64,000 nucleotides of DNA from a virus. A program made the position numbers and the translations under genes. Shown here in pieces: positions 1 through 8,361 of the stretch. Every line of letters starts with the position of its first letter. Within the stretch, counting starts at the first letter, position 1. The stretch covers positions 39,209 through 103,208 of the IMG/VR virus record IMGVR_UViG_3300031963_000042; one strand, written 5' to 3'. The notes under the pieces were generated by a model. It saw nothing but the letters and a program-made list of their open reading frames with translations, was not told the DNA's origin and did not search any database.

Positions 1-2
1 AC

Positions 3-1361
3 TATGTAAATAAATACATAAATGAAAACTCACAATATGATATAAATACTCCTAGAGTTGATACTATGTCATTCGCTGATTTTGAAGCTCTTGTTGACGC
101 TAATGATAAAGAGGAAATCCAACAAATTGATGCTTTCCAAGACATTAATAAAAATATTGTATATAATGATAAAAATATAACAATATATCTGGCAGATGAA
201 AAACCTGTTGCTATTGCTTTAGGATTTGGTCGAAGTTGGTGTACTAGCCGTAAAGGTGGTGGTAATTTGTTCTATAATTACAGATTTGATAAAAATCTGA
301 CAATATACCACGTTGTAAATCACACATTAGATTATAATGACATTAATTATACATTAGTAGTGCTTGTTGATCCTCAAGGTAATATGAGGCTTGCTGACAA
401 AACTAACTCAGGTGACTACGCTGGAATAACCGTAGTAGCTTGGGATACAATAACGAGAAAATGTAAATTTTTAGAAGATCTTAAATATATATTCAAGCCT
501 ATTCCGCTAACAAAAAGCGAACAAGCTTTATATGCGGAAATGAAAAAAATTGAGGTAGGAAATAATCCAACAGCATTCTTTAATAACGATGATGTTAAAG
601 TCGCTTTATGGCTAGAATTGACTTCTGAAAAAATTTCAGATGAACAATATAAAAACTTATCATCTGAAATGCAGAAAAAATATGTAGCTTTAGGTTATAG
701 TCTAAACTACAGTAAATTAGAAAATACTAAACAGGATACTCTTGAGTATATAATAACAAAAAGTATCGTTAGAATTTCACAATTAAAATTATCTGAATTG
801 TCTCACGACGATATTGTTTTGTTAAACAGTAACACAGGTCGTATGAATAAAATCAAGAAAGAGAGAAAATCCGATTTTGAAGCTGAAATAAATATGCCTC
901 AGGCTGCCGATAGTAGACGAATGCTAGATATTCAATACCCAGAAACAACTGACTCAAAATATGCCGCGCTTTATGGCCTAGATGATCTATTTAATAAGGT
1001 CAACGAACCAGAAAAATATAGCACGATAAATATATCAACAAAAAATTCTGGTATTGATGATGTAACATTAAATGTTGAAATACCAAGATCTATTGGTAAA
1101 TTTGTTAATATTAACACGCTATCTTTGTCTGGTGGGGTAATTAAAATCCCGGAAGAAATTTGTAAACTAGAAAACCTTACAGGCCTCTTTATAAGAGATA
1201 ATAAAAGGCTTACGACGATTCCAAGCTGTATTTTTCGTCTTCCTAGACTTGTTTCTATTAATCTATCAATGAATCCAAGTCTTAGTTTGCCGAACGAGAT
1301 TTTTGAAAGATATGATGAGGTTAATAATTCTAAATTTTTTAACCGTAAAAAAAGTAAATAA
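3..1361 (+). CDS. Leucine-rich-repeat phage protein, 5' end outside window
   Basis: The frame is open to the first base of the window, so the gene starts upstream; the ATG at 66 is probably internal. The N-terminal half has a Trp/Cys/Gly-rich stretch (GRSWCTSRKGGG) followed by beta-rich sequence. The last ~90 residues form leucine-rich repeats of the LxxLxLsxNxxLxxIPxxI type (INTLSLSGG, LTGLFIRDN, LVSINLSMN). LRRs usually mediate protein binding; the partner is unknown. The gene ends in a strong hairpin shared with the convergent neighbour. LRR call firm, role unknown. Confidence 0.7.
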   Translation, partial: YVNKYINENSQYDINTPRVDTMSFADFEALVDANDKEEIQQIDAFQDINKNIVYNDKNITIYLADEKPVAIALGFGRSWCTSRKGGGNLFYNYRFDKNLTIYHVVNHTLDYNDINYTLVVLVDPQGNMRLADKTNSGDYAGITVVAWDTITRKCKFLEDLKYIFKPIPLTKSEQALYAEMKKIEVGNNPTAFFNNDDVKVALWLELTSEKISDEQYKNLSSEMQKKYVALGYSLNYSKLENTKQDTLEYIITKSIVRISQLKLSELSHDDIVLLNSNTGRMNKIKKERKSDFEAEINMPQAADSRRMLDIQYPETTDSKYAALYGLDDLFNKVNEPEKYSTINISTKNSGIDDVTLNVEIPRSIGKFVNINTLSLSGGVIKIPEEICKLENLTGLFIRDNKRLTTIPSCIFRLPRLVSINLSMNPSLSLPNEIFERYDEVNNSKFFNRKKSK

Positions 1362-1397
1362 AAAAAACCCCCATGTTATCGTGGGGGTTTTTTTTAT
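1361..1397. terminator. Bidirectional terminator
   Basis: C-rich/G-rich stem (CCCCCATG with CGTGGGGG, loop TTAT) flanked by A7 on the left and T8 on the right, between convergent genes. It can stop transcription from both sides. Confidence 0.85.
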
Positions 1398-1990
1398 TTT
1401 ATATCAGAGCTCTCTATCAATGTGTATGTAAATTTGTTGCCGTATAAATCTCTGGATTTCCTACAAATATTCATAAAATCATCAAAATCTTTTCTACGTC
1501 TAAAGACCTGGCAGCCTTCACTCCAATTTTCAACTAATAAAGACTCTGTTCTTGGATTTGACCTGTGAATATTGATTCCAAATACACCTTCTTGTATTAT
1601 CTTCTCATCAAAAGTCATGTCTTTATTACTATCTCTAAAAACTTTTAAAGGGCTATCTTGGCATAAAGCTTCATATTCGTTTCTATGCTTTCTGATACTG
1701 TGAGATCTTAGATATTGTCCAGGAACCAATCTAGCAACACCATTCCTAGCTTTGAATGCGACAACCGCTTTCCGGCCTGGATCTGTAGTTATTGGCCATT
1801 CAAAATATTGCCATTTACCTTCGGCAACAAAAGACACTGTTAATAAGTCATCGAATACGTTAGTTACTCGTTTACCTGTAGAAGAGTTTCTTATACCGAT
1901 TATATTTATATTATACTCTCTAGGGCCATCAAACCAAGCATATTTTTTATCTAAAATAGCTTTTTTTATTTTTTCTACACTATATACCAT
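1394..1990 (-). CDS. L,D-transpeptidase (YkuD)-like protein
   Basis: 198 aa. The C-terminal half has G-I-N-I-H followed about 15 residues later by S-E-G-C-Q-V-F, which resembles the H...S-x-G-C active-site signature of L,D-transpeptidase folds and related phage peptidoglycan-active proteins. Ser precedes Glu-Gly-Cys rather than the usual His-Gly-Cys, so activity is uncertain. No signal peptide. An ATATTTATA element lies ~27 nt upstream of the start on the minus strand. It could act on host peptidoglycan at entry or lysis. Alternative: a conserved phage protein with the fold but another role. Confidence 0.5.
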   Translation of the reverse strand: MVYSVEKIKKAILDKKYAWFDGPREYNINIIGIRNSSTGKRVTNVFDDLLTVSFVAEGKWQYFEWPITTDPGRKAVVAFKARNGVARLVPGQYLRSHSIRKHRNEYEALCQDSPLKVFRDSNKDMTFDEKIIQEGVFGINIHRSNPRTESLLVENWSEGCQVFRRRKDFDDFMNICRKSRDLYGNKFTYTLIESSDIK

Positions 1991-2082
1991 AAGTTCTTAA
2001 TATTTATTATATAAATATTTTATTTGAACTAAAAATTCAAACAATTTTAAATTATTGTGTATTTATAAATAACTAGTTTAGT

Positions 2083-3096
2083 ATGAAAAAAGACCTTTTA
2101 TTATTTGAAAAATACTTAAAATCTATAGTTAACAACGTAATCGTTGAGACTCATGACGAATCTAACCATCCTGGACGATATTATATATTAAGAGGATTGT
2201 ATTTTTATGTTGATGACGATAGAATGTACTTAGCAGATAAATCAACGGGAGAATTAAGCCCCAATATGAGTGTTGAATTTCCATCTACAAATGAAATTTC
2301 AGCAATCTGGACATCAAGAACTCAAGAATATGATGACGAGAATATTAAAGGTATCGAATTAAAAAATCTTGATTTTGATGAAAAAATGAAAAATGCCATA
2401 AAATATGGTAAATATTTGCAAGCAAACAATCAAGAAATTGCGAATATTGGTACTTTAAATCCAATTATATTCTATTCTAGAAAATATAGGGCACCATCAT
2501 TGGGTGGCTTTATTATAAGCTCAGAATATCCTGAAAGTATTGAAGGACCAACAACATTAATAGACCCAATTCCTGGAAATAAAATATACTTCCAGCAATC
2601 AGCATTTAAGAAAGGAAAAGAGTTTGGTATAAGGTTAGATCTTTCAACATATGGTGAAGAACTCAATTTAAAAGACTTTGGTATCAATCAAAATATGTTA
2701 AGGCTACCAAAAACATTTAACATTGGTGACTTCTTTGAAGAAAATTCAGCCATACCAAAAAATATAGACAAAGCCTCATTTGTTGAAATGATAAAAGAAT
2801 TTATTAAGAAAGGAGGTAAGATAAATAAAGTAACTGTAATTGCTTCTACATCAAAAGTTCCGGCAGGACATGTTGATAATGATACAAATAAGTCTAAATG
2901 GATTGATGTTAAAGATTTTGATACAGTAGTTAACGGTAATAATGATGATAATACCGGTAATTTACAGTTGACAAAAGCAAAATCTTTTAATACATATTCA
3001 CATCTAAAGAAACACATTCCAGAATTAACAAGTGCCCCATATGTTTTAAAAGCTGATGGCCCATCTGGAGAATATGTTCATGTCCGTTTTGAATAA
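2083..3096 (+). CDS. Uncharacterised phage protein (337 aa)
   Basis: Not recognised. It begins MKKDLLLFEKYLK and has I-V-E near residue 22, the same (I/L)-x-E pattern seen in many neighbours. The body is mixed alpha/beta with a Lys/Asn-rich C-terminal third and no membrane segment. Transcribed divergently from the L,D-transpeptidase-like gene; a TATTTATAAATA element lies just upstream. Probably virion-associated, by context only. Confidence 0.55.
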   Translation: MKKDLLLFEKYLKSIVNNVIVETHDESNHPGRYYILRGLYFYVDDDRMYLADKSTGELSPNMSVEFPSTNEISAIWTSRTQEYDDENIKGIELKNLDFDEKMKNAIKYGKYLQANNQEIANIGTLNPIIFYSRKYRAPSLGGFIISSEYPESIEGPTTLIDPIPGNKIYFQQSAFKKGKEFGIRLDLSTYGEELNLKDFGINQNMLRLPKTFNIGDFFEENSAIPKNIDKASFVEMIKEFIKKGGKINKVTVIASTSKVPAGHVDNDTNKSKWIDVKDFDTVVNGNNDDNTGNLQLTKAKSFNTYSHLKKHIPELTSAPYVLKADGPSGEYVHVRFE

Positions 3097-3146
3097 AAAA
3101 AAATGAAAAACATTAAAGTAAGATTATTATATTATTGTGTGCAAAT

Positions 3147-3178
3147 AAATGAAAAGATTCCTTGGAATCTTTTCATTT
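3147..3178. terminator. Bidirectional terminator
   Basis: Near-perfect 13-14 bp stem (AATGAAAAGATTCC with GGAATCTTTTCATT) between convergent genes; the downstream minus-strand gene's stop codon lies in its right arm. Confidence 0.75.
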
Positions 3179-3448
3179 AAACACAATTTTTACTTCTAAA
3201 TCGCCAGATCCTTTAATTAATCTGTGCCATACATATTTAGGAATGAGTATCTCTTCTCCAATTACAAGTTTTCTTGGAAATTCGTTATCTAATTGGACCA
3301 TCCAATCAGTTTCGTGCAGTGGGGATACCAATCTATCTTCAAGATCCTGATGCCATTTTAGTTCGGCATCGTCAACGTTTTCTAAAAACGTTCTTAACTT
3401 AAAATTACCGTTATCTACTTCGGTAAAAGGTAAAAATTCTTCTGCCAT
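3173..3448 (-). CDS. Cupin-like phage protein
   Basis: 91 aa. The motif pattern W-H-x-D-x-E-D-R ... D-W-x-x-Q-x-D-N ... I-P-x-x-x-x-H-R-x-I-K-G resembles small single-domain beta-barrel (cupin-like) proteins found in T4-like phages. His/Asp/Glu residues could form a metal site. Starts 1 nt after the stop of the upstream gene on the same strand, so the pair is likely co-transcribed. Function unknown. Confidence 0.5.
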   Translation of the reverse strand: MAEEFLPFTEVDNGNFKLRTFLENVDDAELKWHQDLEDRLVSPLHETDWMVQLDNEFPRKLVIGEEILIPKYVWHRLIKGSGDLEVKIVFK

Positions 3449-3449
3449 A

Positions 3450-4070
3450 TTACCAACTTCTTGATGATTTAAGTCCTAATTTTTTAGCGTACCTACCAAC
3501 ATTACAACTCCAGTATCCGGCTGTTGTTTTGTCTTTTTTCTGGTCGCATTTATGCCTAGCTCTGAAAGATTTTGCTCTACTTTTGCTAGCGTTTTTTATT
3601 TTTAGGTTAGGATCGCCGAACGTTACTTTTTTAATTGTTCCTTTAGGTGTTTTAACGTAAACAGCAAACTTCTTAGGCCCACCTGGAGTTCTGAATGGGC
3701 TGTTTAATCTTACATTTTTACCTCTATGCGTAGCTTCAGAAACTAACTCCGGAAGATCATCTTCGTATATTGGGGCATCTAGATACACTTCATCTCCGTT
3801 TTCAAGTAAAATTTTTTTACCTAGGTCGGACTCTAATAACCATTGATCATCTTCGTTGTTAAATTTTATTGCACCAAAAGTATTCAAATCTCTAGCTTCA
3901 TTTAGTAATTCAAAATAAGCTTCAGAGTATATTCTGAAAACATTTTCGGATAAAGGAATTTTATTTTCAATATGATATCTCATATTTTCAGACATTTCTA
4001 CGTCAATTAATACTTCTATCGGATTTGAAGTATATTCTTTTAGAACTTTCGTAATTATTGATAAATCCAT
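3450..4070 (-). CDS. Phage protein with C-terminal Cys domain (FGDPN...RHKCD...YWSC)
   Basis: 206 aa. The C-terminal ~80 residues carry K-K-F-A-V-Y-V, V-T-F-G-D-P-N, F-R-A-R-H-K-C-D and Y-W-S-C, a conserved module seen in virion proteins of T4-like phages of aquatic bacteria, often fused to other head proteins. Two Cys and one His could bind a metal. An L-K-E site lies near residue 10. An ATATTTATAA element lies ~20 nt upstream on the minus strand. Likely a structural or head-associated protein; exact role unknown. Confidence 0.6.
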   Translation of the reverse strand: MDLSIITKVLKEYTSNPIEVLIDVEMSENMRYHIENKIPLSENVFRIYSEAYFELLNEARDLNTFGAIKFNNEDDQWLLESDLGKKILLENGDEVYLDAPIYEDDLPELVSEATHRGKNVRLNSPFRTPGGPKKFAVYVKTPKGTIKKVTFGDPNLKIKNASKSRAKSFRARHKCDQKKDKTTAGYWSCNVGRYAKKLGLKSSRSW

Positions 4071-4115
4071 ACTTATTTTTTTATTATAAATATAATACTA
4101 ATGTGATAATTTTAT

Positions 4116-4124
4116 ATATTTATT
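4116..4124 (+). promoter_or_regulatory. ATATTTATT element before 4142 gene
   Basis: One of a recurring set; ends 17 nt before the ATG. Candidate late promoter. Confidence 0.4.
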
Positions 4125-4141
4125 GTAAAAAACAATGTAAC

Positions 4142-5107
4142 ATGAAAAAATATATAATAACACAAAAACAATATTTTAGTGTATTGAATGACATAATTTT
4201 AGAACAAGATAATTACAATCAAGGTGTGCAATTTGGAAATATAATATATTATCCAAATTCAATTAGAGTCACTAATCAGCCTAATGTTGTTGTCGTAAAA
4301 GACACGGTAACACAAAAAGATTACGCCTTAAAAATAAATGCCCAAGGAACTCCTGTAGATTGGTTTAGAGGTGATCCTAGCACTTTAAACGTTGGTAGGA
4401 ATAAAACTGATGTAGAACAAGTTAAACAACAAGCATGTAATGGTAGAGGATTCCCTAGTGTTTGGTTTTTGATAAATAAAATTATTGCTCAGTTAGAAGG
4501 TAACTATTATCATCCAAATATGATTAGAAATACAAATGGCGTTTATTCATTTATAGGTGATAATAGGTATGGTGATTCAGGTGAAACTTTTTTAGGTATA
4601 GATAGAAAAAATTGGGGAGATGAATCACCAGAAGAATTTCAAAAATTCTGGAATTTAATTGATAAGGATAAAGAAAAAAAGAAAAATATGGGTAATAAAA
4701 AATATTGGAAAAAATGGAATTATGGATTAGAAGACGACCCACAATTACTTAAGGTTTTGAAAGAATCTGCAACTCAACTTATACGTAATAGAGTAGAGTT
4801 GTATGGCCAACAATATTTAACACAACAAGCTAAAAATCTTGTTACCTGCGAGGCTAATCTATTATTACATTTCATTTATGCTGCCTATAATGGCCGAAAA
4901 TATTTTAATGAGATGGCAAATATTGTAAATAGAACAATTAGTAGTGGAGGAAATGTTAATCAATGTTTAAGTGCTTTAAACTCATATAGAGTAAATTATA
5001 GGAATAGTTTGATTAAGCAAACAGGGGAAAAAATACTTAGTATAATTAAAAGCGGTGTTTTGGATACCGTTCCTACAGTAGCTTACGCAGCATTTAAATT
5101 ACAATAG
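4142..5107 (+). CDS. GH108-like muramidase, paralogue 1, with N-terminal tag
   Basis: 321 aa using the ATG at 4142; the upstream in-frame ATG at 4058 overlaps the divergent gene and lacks the tag. Near the middle, L-E-G-N-Y-Y-H-P and Y-G-D-S-G-E-T-F-L-G-I-D match the E-G-G-Y ... G-G-E-T-x-x-G-I pattern of glycoside hydrolase family 108 (N-acetylmuramidase), in which the first Glu is catalytic. It aligns with the next gene along the same region. The N-terminus ends in I-I-L-E-Q at residues ~22-26, a candidate prohead-protease site. ATATTTATT lies at 4116-4124. Confidence 0.6.
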   Translation: MKKYIITQKQYFSVLNDIILEQDNYNQGVQFGNIIYYPNSIRVTNQPNVVVVKDTVTQKDYALKINAQGTPVDWFRGDPSTLNVGRNKTDVEQVKQQACNGRGFPSVWFLINKIIAQLEGNYYHPNMIRNTNGVYSFIGDNRYGDSGETFLGIDRKNWGDESPEEFQKFWNLIDKDKEKKKNMGNKKYWKKWNYGLEDDPQLLKVLKESATQLIRNRVELYGQQYLTQQAKNLVTCEANLLLHFIYAAYNGRKYFNEMANIVNRTISSGGNVNQCLSALNSYRVNYRNSLIKQTGEKILSIIKSGVLDTVPTVAYAAFKLQ

Positions 5108-5133
5108 ATTTTTTAAAAAAAATATAATATAAT

Positions 5134-5985
5134 ATGAAAGATTCTGAAAAAAAAAGAATATTAGAAATGCATATCAATGCAACAAAAAATCATTATTTAC
5201 ATGAGGCAACTAACATAGTTGACAACTATGACGAATATTGGGATTATAAAGAAGAAAATGGACAATATTATGCAAAACGTAAAGGAACCAATGACTGGGT
5301 TTTAGCTAGAGGCAGAGCAAAGAAAAGTATTGAATCAAATGTATTCAATAAAAATGCTCAAAACATTCCACCATCAAATGCGATAACTAACCCTCAAGCA
5401 GGTATTACTGGTGGAGCTCAGTCTACTAGCATAAGTGAAATAGTTAAAACTATTGTGCAAAATTTAGAAGGCGGTTACTATCATCCTGATATGTTAAGAG
5501 ACGGTAGAGTTAGAGATGGTAGATACGGAAAGTCTGGTGAAACAATGTTCGGTATGGATAGGTTAAGAGGTGGTGATTTTGTTAAAACACCCGCAGGTCA
5601 AAGATTTTGGGCGTTAATAGATAGTGCTAACGCTAGAAAAACTTGGAAATGGAATTACTATGGAGGAAATCTACAATCAGAATTAATTGAACTTACAGCA
5701 CAAATGATTCAACCATTTTATGACAAATATTCAAAATCATATTTATCTCCAGAATCTATTAACATTGTTAATAACAATTATAAATTAAAATTTAATTTTG
5801 TTTACGCGGTATTTAATGGGCCAAAATTATTCAAGCATTTGGCTTCATTGGTTAATAAACAAGTTGCATCTGGAAACACTAATCCAGACAGTTTGGCTAA
5901 TGTTGTTTTAAGTGCTAGATTAAATCATAATAAGTCGTTATATAGACAATCTGGCAAAAAAATTAAAAATATTTTAGGTATGTAA
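5134..5985 (+). CDS. GH108-like muramidase, paralogue 2, with N-terminal tag
   Basis: 283 aa. Same module as its upstream neighbour: L-E-G-G-Y-Y-H-P-D-M and Y-G-K-S-G-E-T-M-F-G-M-D, then F-N-F-V-Y-A-V-F-N-G in place of the family's second helical motif. The N-terminus MKDSEKKRILEMH contains I-L-E at residues 9-11, shared with the proteins at 7274 and 8361. The first ~90 residues differ from paralogue 1. Predicted to cut the glycan strand of peptidoglycan, plausibly during entry if virion-borne. Confidence 0.6.
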   Translation: MKDSEKKRILEMHINATKNHYLHEATNIVDNYDEYWDYKEENGQYYAKRKGTNDWVLARGRAKKSIESNVFNKNAQNIPPSNAITNPQAGITGGAQSTSISEIVKTIVQNLEGGYYHPDMLRDGRVRDGRYGKSGETMFGMDRLRGGDFVKTPAGQRFWALIDSANARKTWKWNYYGGNLQSELIELTAQMIQPFYDKYSKSYLSPESINIVNNNYKLKFNFVYAVFNGPKLFKHLASLVNKQVASGNTNPDSLANVVLSARLNHNKSLYRQSGKKIKNILGM

Positions 5986-6008
5986 TTTTTTTTATAAAAA
6001 AAGCGTCA

Positions 6009-6016
6009 TATCTTTG
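6009..6016 (+). promoter_or_regulatory. Bacteroidota -7 box (TATCTTTG)
   Basis: TATCTTTG lies only 4 nt before the ATG at 6021, so transcription would start at or inside the start codon and give an essentially leaderless message. No convincing TTTG box 20 bp upstream was found, so this is weaker than the other promoters. Confidence 0.4.
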
Positions 6017-6020
6017 CGTC

Positions 6021-6416
6021 ATGAAAATGATACAAGACAAAGAAGACGCTATCAATATCGCAACAGCCACCTTTGATTGGTGCAAACGATTTTTCGCCGT
6101 TAGTGATACTCATTTTAATATAAAAATAATAGTATCATTTGATCGCAGAGTTAAACGTAGGTATGGCTATTACTCAAATGGTGTTATTGTTGTTTATCCT
6201 TTGTTGTGTAAAACAAAAAAGATGTTGATTAAAACTGTACTTCATGAGTATAAACATTTTATTCAAATGCCATATGTAAACAGTATGGCTAATTATTCAA
6301 TACTGCAAGAATATTTTGATTACGAGTCAAATCCTTATGAAATAGAAGCAAATAATTTTGCAGATGAACAATATAAAAGATGCTATGCCTCATTAAAGAG
6401 GAAAAAAGTTATATAA
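6021..6416 (+). CDS. Small zincin-type metallopeptidase-like protein
   Basis: 131 aa. H-E-Y-K-H (HExxH zinc motif) is followed ~35 residues later by N-P-Y-E-I-E-A-N, matching the third-ligand helix of small phage zincins (Pxx-E-x-E-A). This is the minimal catalytic domain with no signal peptide or tag. It stands alone behind a Bacteroidota-type -7 box, unlike the tagged neighbours, and ends at a terminator. Substrate unknown; could act on host proteins early. Confidence 0.65.
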   Translation: MKMIQDKEDAINIATATFDWCKRFFAVSDTHFNIKIIVSFDRRVKRRYGYYSNGVIVVYPLLCKTKKMLIKTVLHEYKHFIQMPYVNSMANYSILQEYFDYESNPYEIEANNFADEQYKRCYASLKRKKVI

Positions 6417-6417
6417 A

Positions 6418-6446
6418 AAAAAAGGCCTATCGTTTGATAGGCCTTT
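6418..6446. terminator. Bidirectional terminator
   Basis: AAAGGCCTATC, loop GTTT, GATAGGCCTTTTT with flanking A and T runs, between convergent genes. The stop codon of the minus-strand gene at 6427 lies inside the stem. Confidence 0.85.
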
Positions 6447-6594
6447 TTGCGTTCATTTCGTTTTTATATGTTATTATAACTTCAACGGGACCAAATTTTG
6501 ATTTTGTTTTATCAAATTTCCAAATATCTATCGATATTTCGTCTTCAAATTTGAGTTCGTATTTCAATTTTGTGTCTTTTTGTTTAGTTGCCAT
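6427..6594 (-). CDS. Small basic protein (55 aa)
   Basis: Reads MATKQKDTKLKYELKFEDE... to a TAG inside the terminator stem. Its ATG directly abuts the stop of the upstream gene (stop at 6595-6597, start at 6594), which argues for translational coupling. Mixed Lys/Glu composition, no known motif. Confidence 0.55.
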   Translation of the reverse strand: MATKQKDTKLKYELKFEDEISIDIWKFDKTKSKFGPVEVIITYKNEMNAKRPIKR

Positions 6595-7212
6595 TTATTT
6601 TTCTTTAAAACGTGAAATTAGGTTTGTTAATATTTCTTTTGTCAACTGTCCTGCCCCCAATGAGATCATTGAAGCTACGATTCTTGATGCTATTTGTTTA
6701 GCTGATTCTGGTGTTGAGTTACTAATATCCAATAAAATTGGGATTATTGGAATTAAAAATGTATATGAAATAATTTTTGAGCTTTCAAGTGCCGCAATAT
6801 TCAAACTTTTTAGTAATGATACGAAAGATTTTTTAAGCTCTTTTGCTTCGGATAAGGCTTCTAAGTATTCTTTTTCCAATCCTCTTTCATAGACAAGCTG
6901 AATTAGTTTTTTAGTTTCTGTTTTACGAGCATTATAAACAATGGCTGATACTGCGCAAGCAATTAAAGCAGCATCTTGTTTAGTTAGATTAAACTCAGAT
7001 GTCATTAGAAAGTTATTTAATGGCCCGATGAATCCTGCTACACCAGCCCCCCATGTTGTTAACATAGTTAAATTCATTTTTGTATCCTGGGATACCTCTT
7101 TTATAATTGAATTTGAAACCTTTATACTATTTTTTAACTCATCTTTAATTGGCTTATATTTAGATTCTGTTAATAAAATAACAAATTGCGATTCATTTAT
7201 TAGTATTTTCAT
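6595..7212 (-). CDS. Membrane-associated protein with MKILINES N-terminus
   Basis: 205 aa from the ATG at 7212. Two or three hydrophobic stretches (around residues 55-95 and 140-165) suggest membrane insertion. The N-terminus MKILINESQFVILLTES has I-N-E and L-T-E sites like the tagged group. Could be a holin-like or injected membrane protein; neither can be proved. Expressed divergently from 7274 across a 20-bp palindrome. Confidence 0.5.
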   Translation of the reverse strand: MKILINESQFVILLTESKYKPIKDELKNSIKVSNSIIKEVSQDTKMNLTMLTTWGAGVAGFIGPLNNFLMTSEFNLTKQDAALIACAVSAIVYNARKTETKKLIQLVYERGLEKEYLEALSEAKELKKSFVSLLKSLNIAALESSKIISYTFLIPIIPILLDISNSTPESAKQIASRIVASMISLGAGQLTKEILTNLISRFKEK

Positions 7213-7223
7213 TATAGACGACA

Positions 7224-7243
7224 ATATTTATTGTAATAAATAT
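7224..7243. promoter_or_regulatory. Back-to-back ATATTTATT elements
   Basis: ATATTTATT, spacer GT, AATAAATAT: a perfect inverted repeat between divergent genes, giving each strand one copy of the element found before many virion-type genes. Candidate bidirectional late promoter. Confidence 0.45.
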
Positions 7244-7273
7244 TATCAATAATATATTTAATATAAAAAGACC

Positions 7274-7777
7274 ATGAAAAGATATCTATTAAAAGTAAAT
7301 AAGTCAGAGAGAGATAGCATTTTAGAAATGCATAATACGCAACAACCTATCTGGGGTAAAACTAAGATAAATGAAAGTATAAGATCCGAATATGAAGGAA
7401 TGACTACTCATTACGGACAAAATAATAGCACACCATTATTTGTAGAAGATTTTGCCGCAGATAAAAAAGGGATCACTGTTAATAACAAAGGTGATGTAAT
7501 GGAGTATCGCAATACGGAAATCAATGAGAAGAAAAAGAAGTGCAAAAAATGCGGTTTAAATGAGGAGGTTTGCAAATGTGGCAAGAAAAAAGGCAAGCCG
7601 ACTAAATGTAAAAAATGCGGTTTAAATGAAGAAGTCTGCGAGTGTGGCACTATGAATGAAATGGATGAAATTGATGGCTTTACAGGCAAATTTGATTATA
7701 CTGAGAGTGATCACATGTCATTAGACGAATCGATAAATAAATCCCTTAATATGTTTAAACGTATTAGAATAATTTAA
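7274..7777 (+). CDS. Tagged protein with two CxxCGLNEEVCxCG knuckles
   Basis: 167 aa. The N-terminus ends in S-I-L-E-M-H (residues ~16-21), nearly identical to the tag of the muramidase at 5134. The middle has two copies of C-K-K-C-G-L-N-E-E-V-C-x-C-G separated by a Lys/Gly linker; each has four Cys and probably binds one zinc. The acidic C-terminus ends in a short basic helix. No enzymatic motif. Likely a packaged small protein of unknown role. Confidence 0.6.
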   Translation: MKRYLLKVNKSERDSILEMHNTQQPIWGKTKINESIRSEYEGMTTHYGQNNSTPLFVEDFAADKKGITVNNKGDVMEYRNTEINEKKKKCKKCGLNEEVCKCGKKKGKPTKCKKCGLNEEVCECGTMNEMDEIDGFTGKFDYTESDHMSLDESINKSLNMFKRIRII

Positions 7778-7780
7778 ATT

Positions 7781-8086
7781 ATGGAAATAATTGAGTTAAT
7801 ATCATATAACATTAATATTGATTCAAAAATCATTGAAGTAGAATTTAGAGTGTCAACTGACACTGTAAATGACCCTGTAAATGAAACTGAAGATGATTTC
7901 AGATCAGATATAATTGAATTAAACGAGCTAAACAATTTTGGATTTACCGACGAGGATGTAATAATTAATTATGATGATGATTTAGAGCCTATTGAATTTA
8001 ATTTTGAGGGGTATGATTTATTGTCATTCTTAAATGAATATTATGTTGTATATCCGGAAAGAATGCCTAAAAAAAGCTTTTTATAA
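7781..8086 (+). CDS. Acidic uncharacterised protein (101 aa)
   Basis: Starts 3 nt after the previous stop and ends 5 nt before the next start, so it is in an operon. Very rich in Asp/Glu/Ile/Asn (e.g. NYDDDLEPIEFNFEG). No known motif. Confidence 0.55.
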   Translation: MEIIELISYNINIDSKIIEVEFRVSTDTVNDPVNETEDDFRSDIIELNELNNFGFTDEDVIINYDDDLEPIEFNFEGYDLLSFLNEYYVVYPERMPKKSFL

Positions 8087-8091
8087 TATTT

Positions 8092-8361
8092 ATGTATAGT
8101 ATTAACGAAATAATTAAAATTATGAATAAATACACCACACAATACAGTGAGTTGGGTGAGCAAGCTGATGTAGAAGCTACACCAAAAAGCAATGTTACTG
8201 TTTGGTCTAGTGGTGCAACTAGGGGTAAAGCAAATCCATTGATGACTAAAGACCAAAAATGGGATTCAGGGGCATCTAGAGGGCTTGCAAACCCAATTTC
8301 AAACCAAAAATGGAGTGATAATTATTCAATAAAAAGAGGAGCAGCAAATCCATTACCGTAA
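8092..8361 (+). CDS. Small protein with three RGxANP repeats
   Basis: 89 aa. The C-terminal half contains three imperfect repeats, SGATRGKANPL, SGASRGLANPI and SIKRGAANPL, spaced ~16-22 residues apart. The stop overlaps the next start (TAATG), implying coupled translation. Function unknown; short peptide repeats of this kind suit binding to a repetitive virion surface. Confidence 0.55.
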   Translation: MYSINEIIKIMNKYTTQYSELGEQADVEATPKSNVTVWSSGATRGKANPLMTKDQKWDSGASRGLANPISNQKWSDNYSIKRGAANPLP

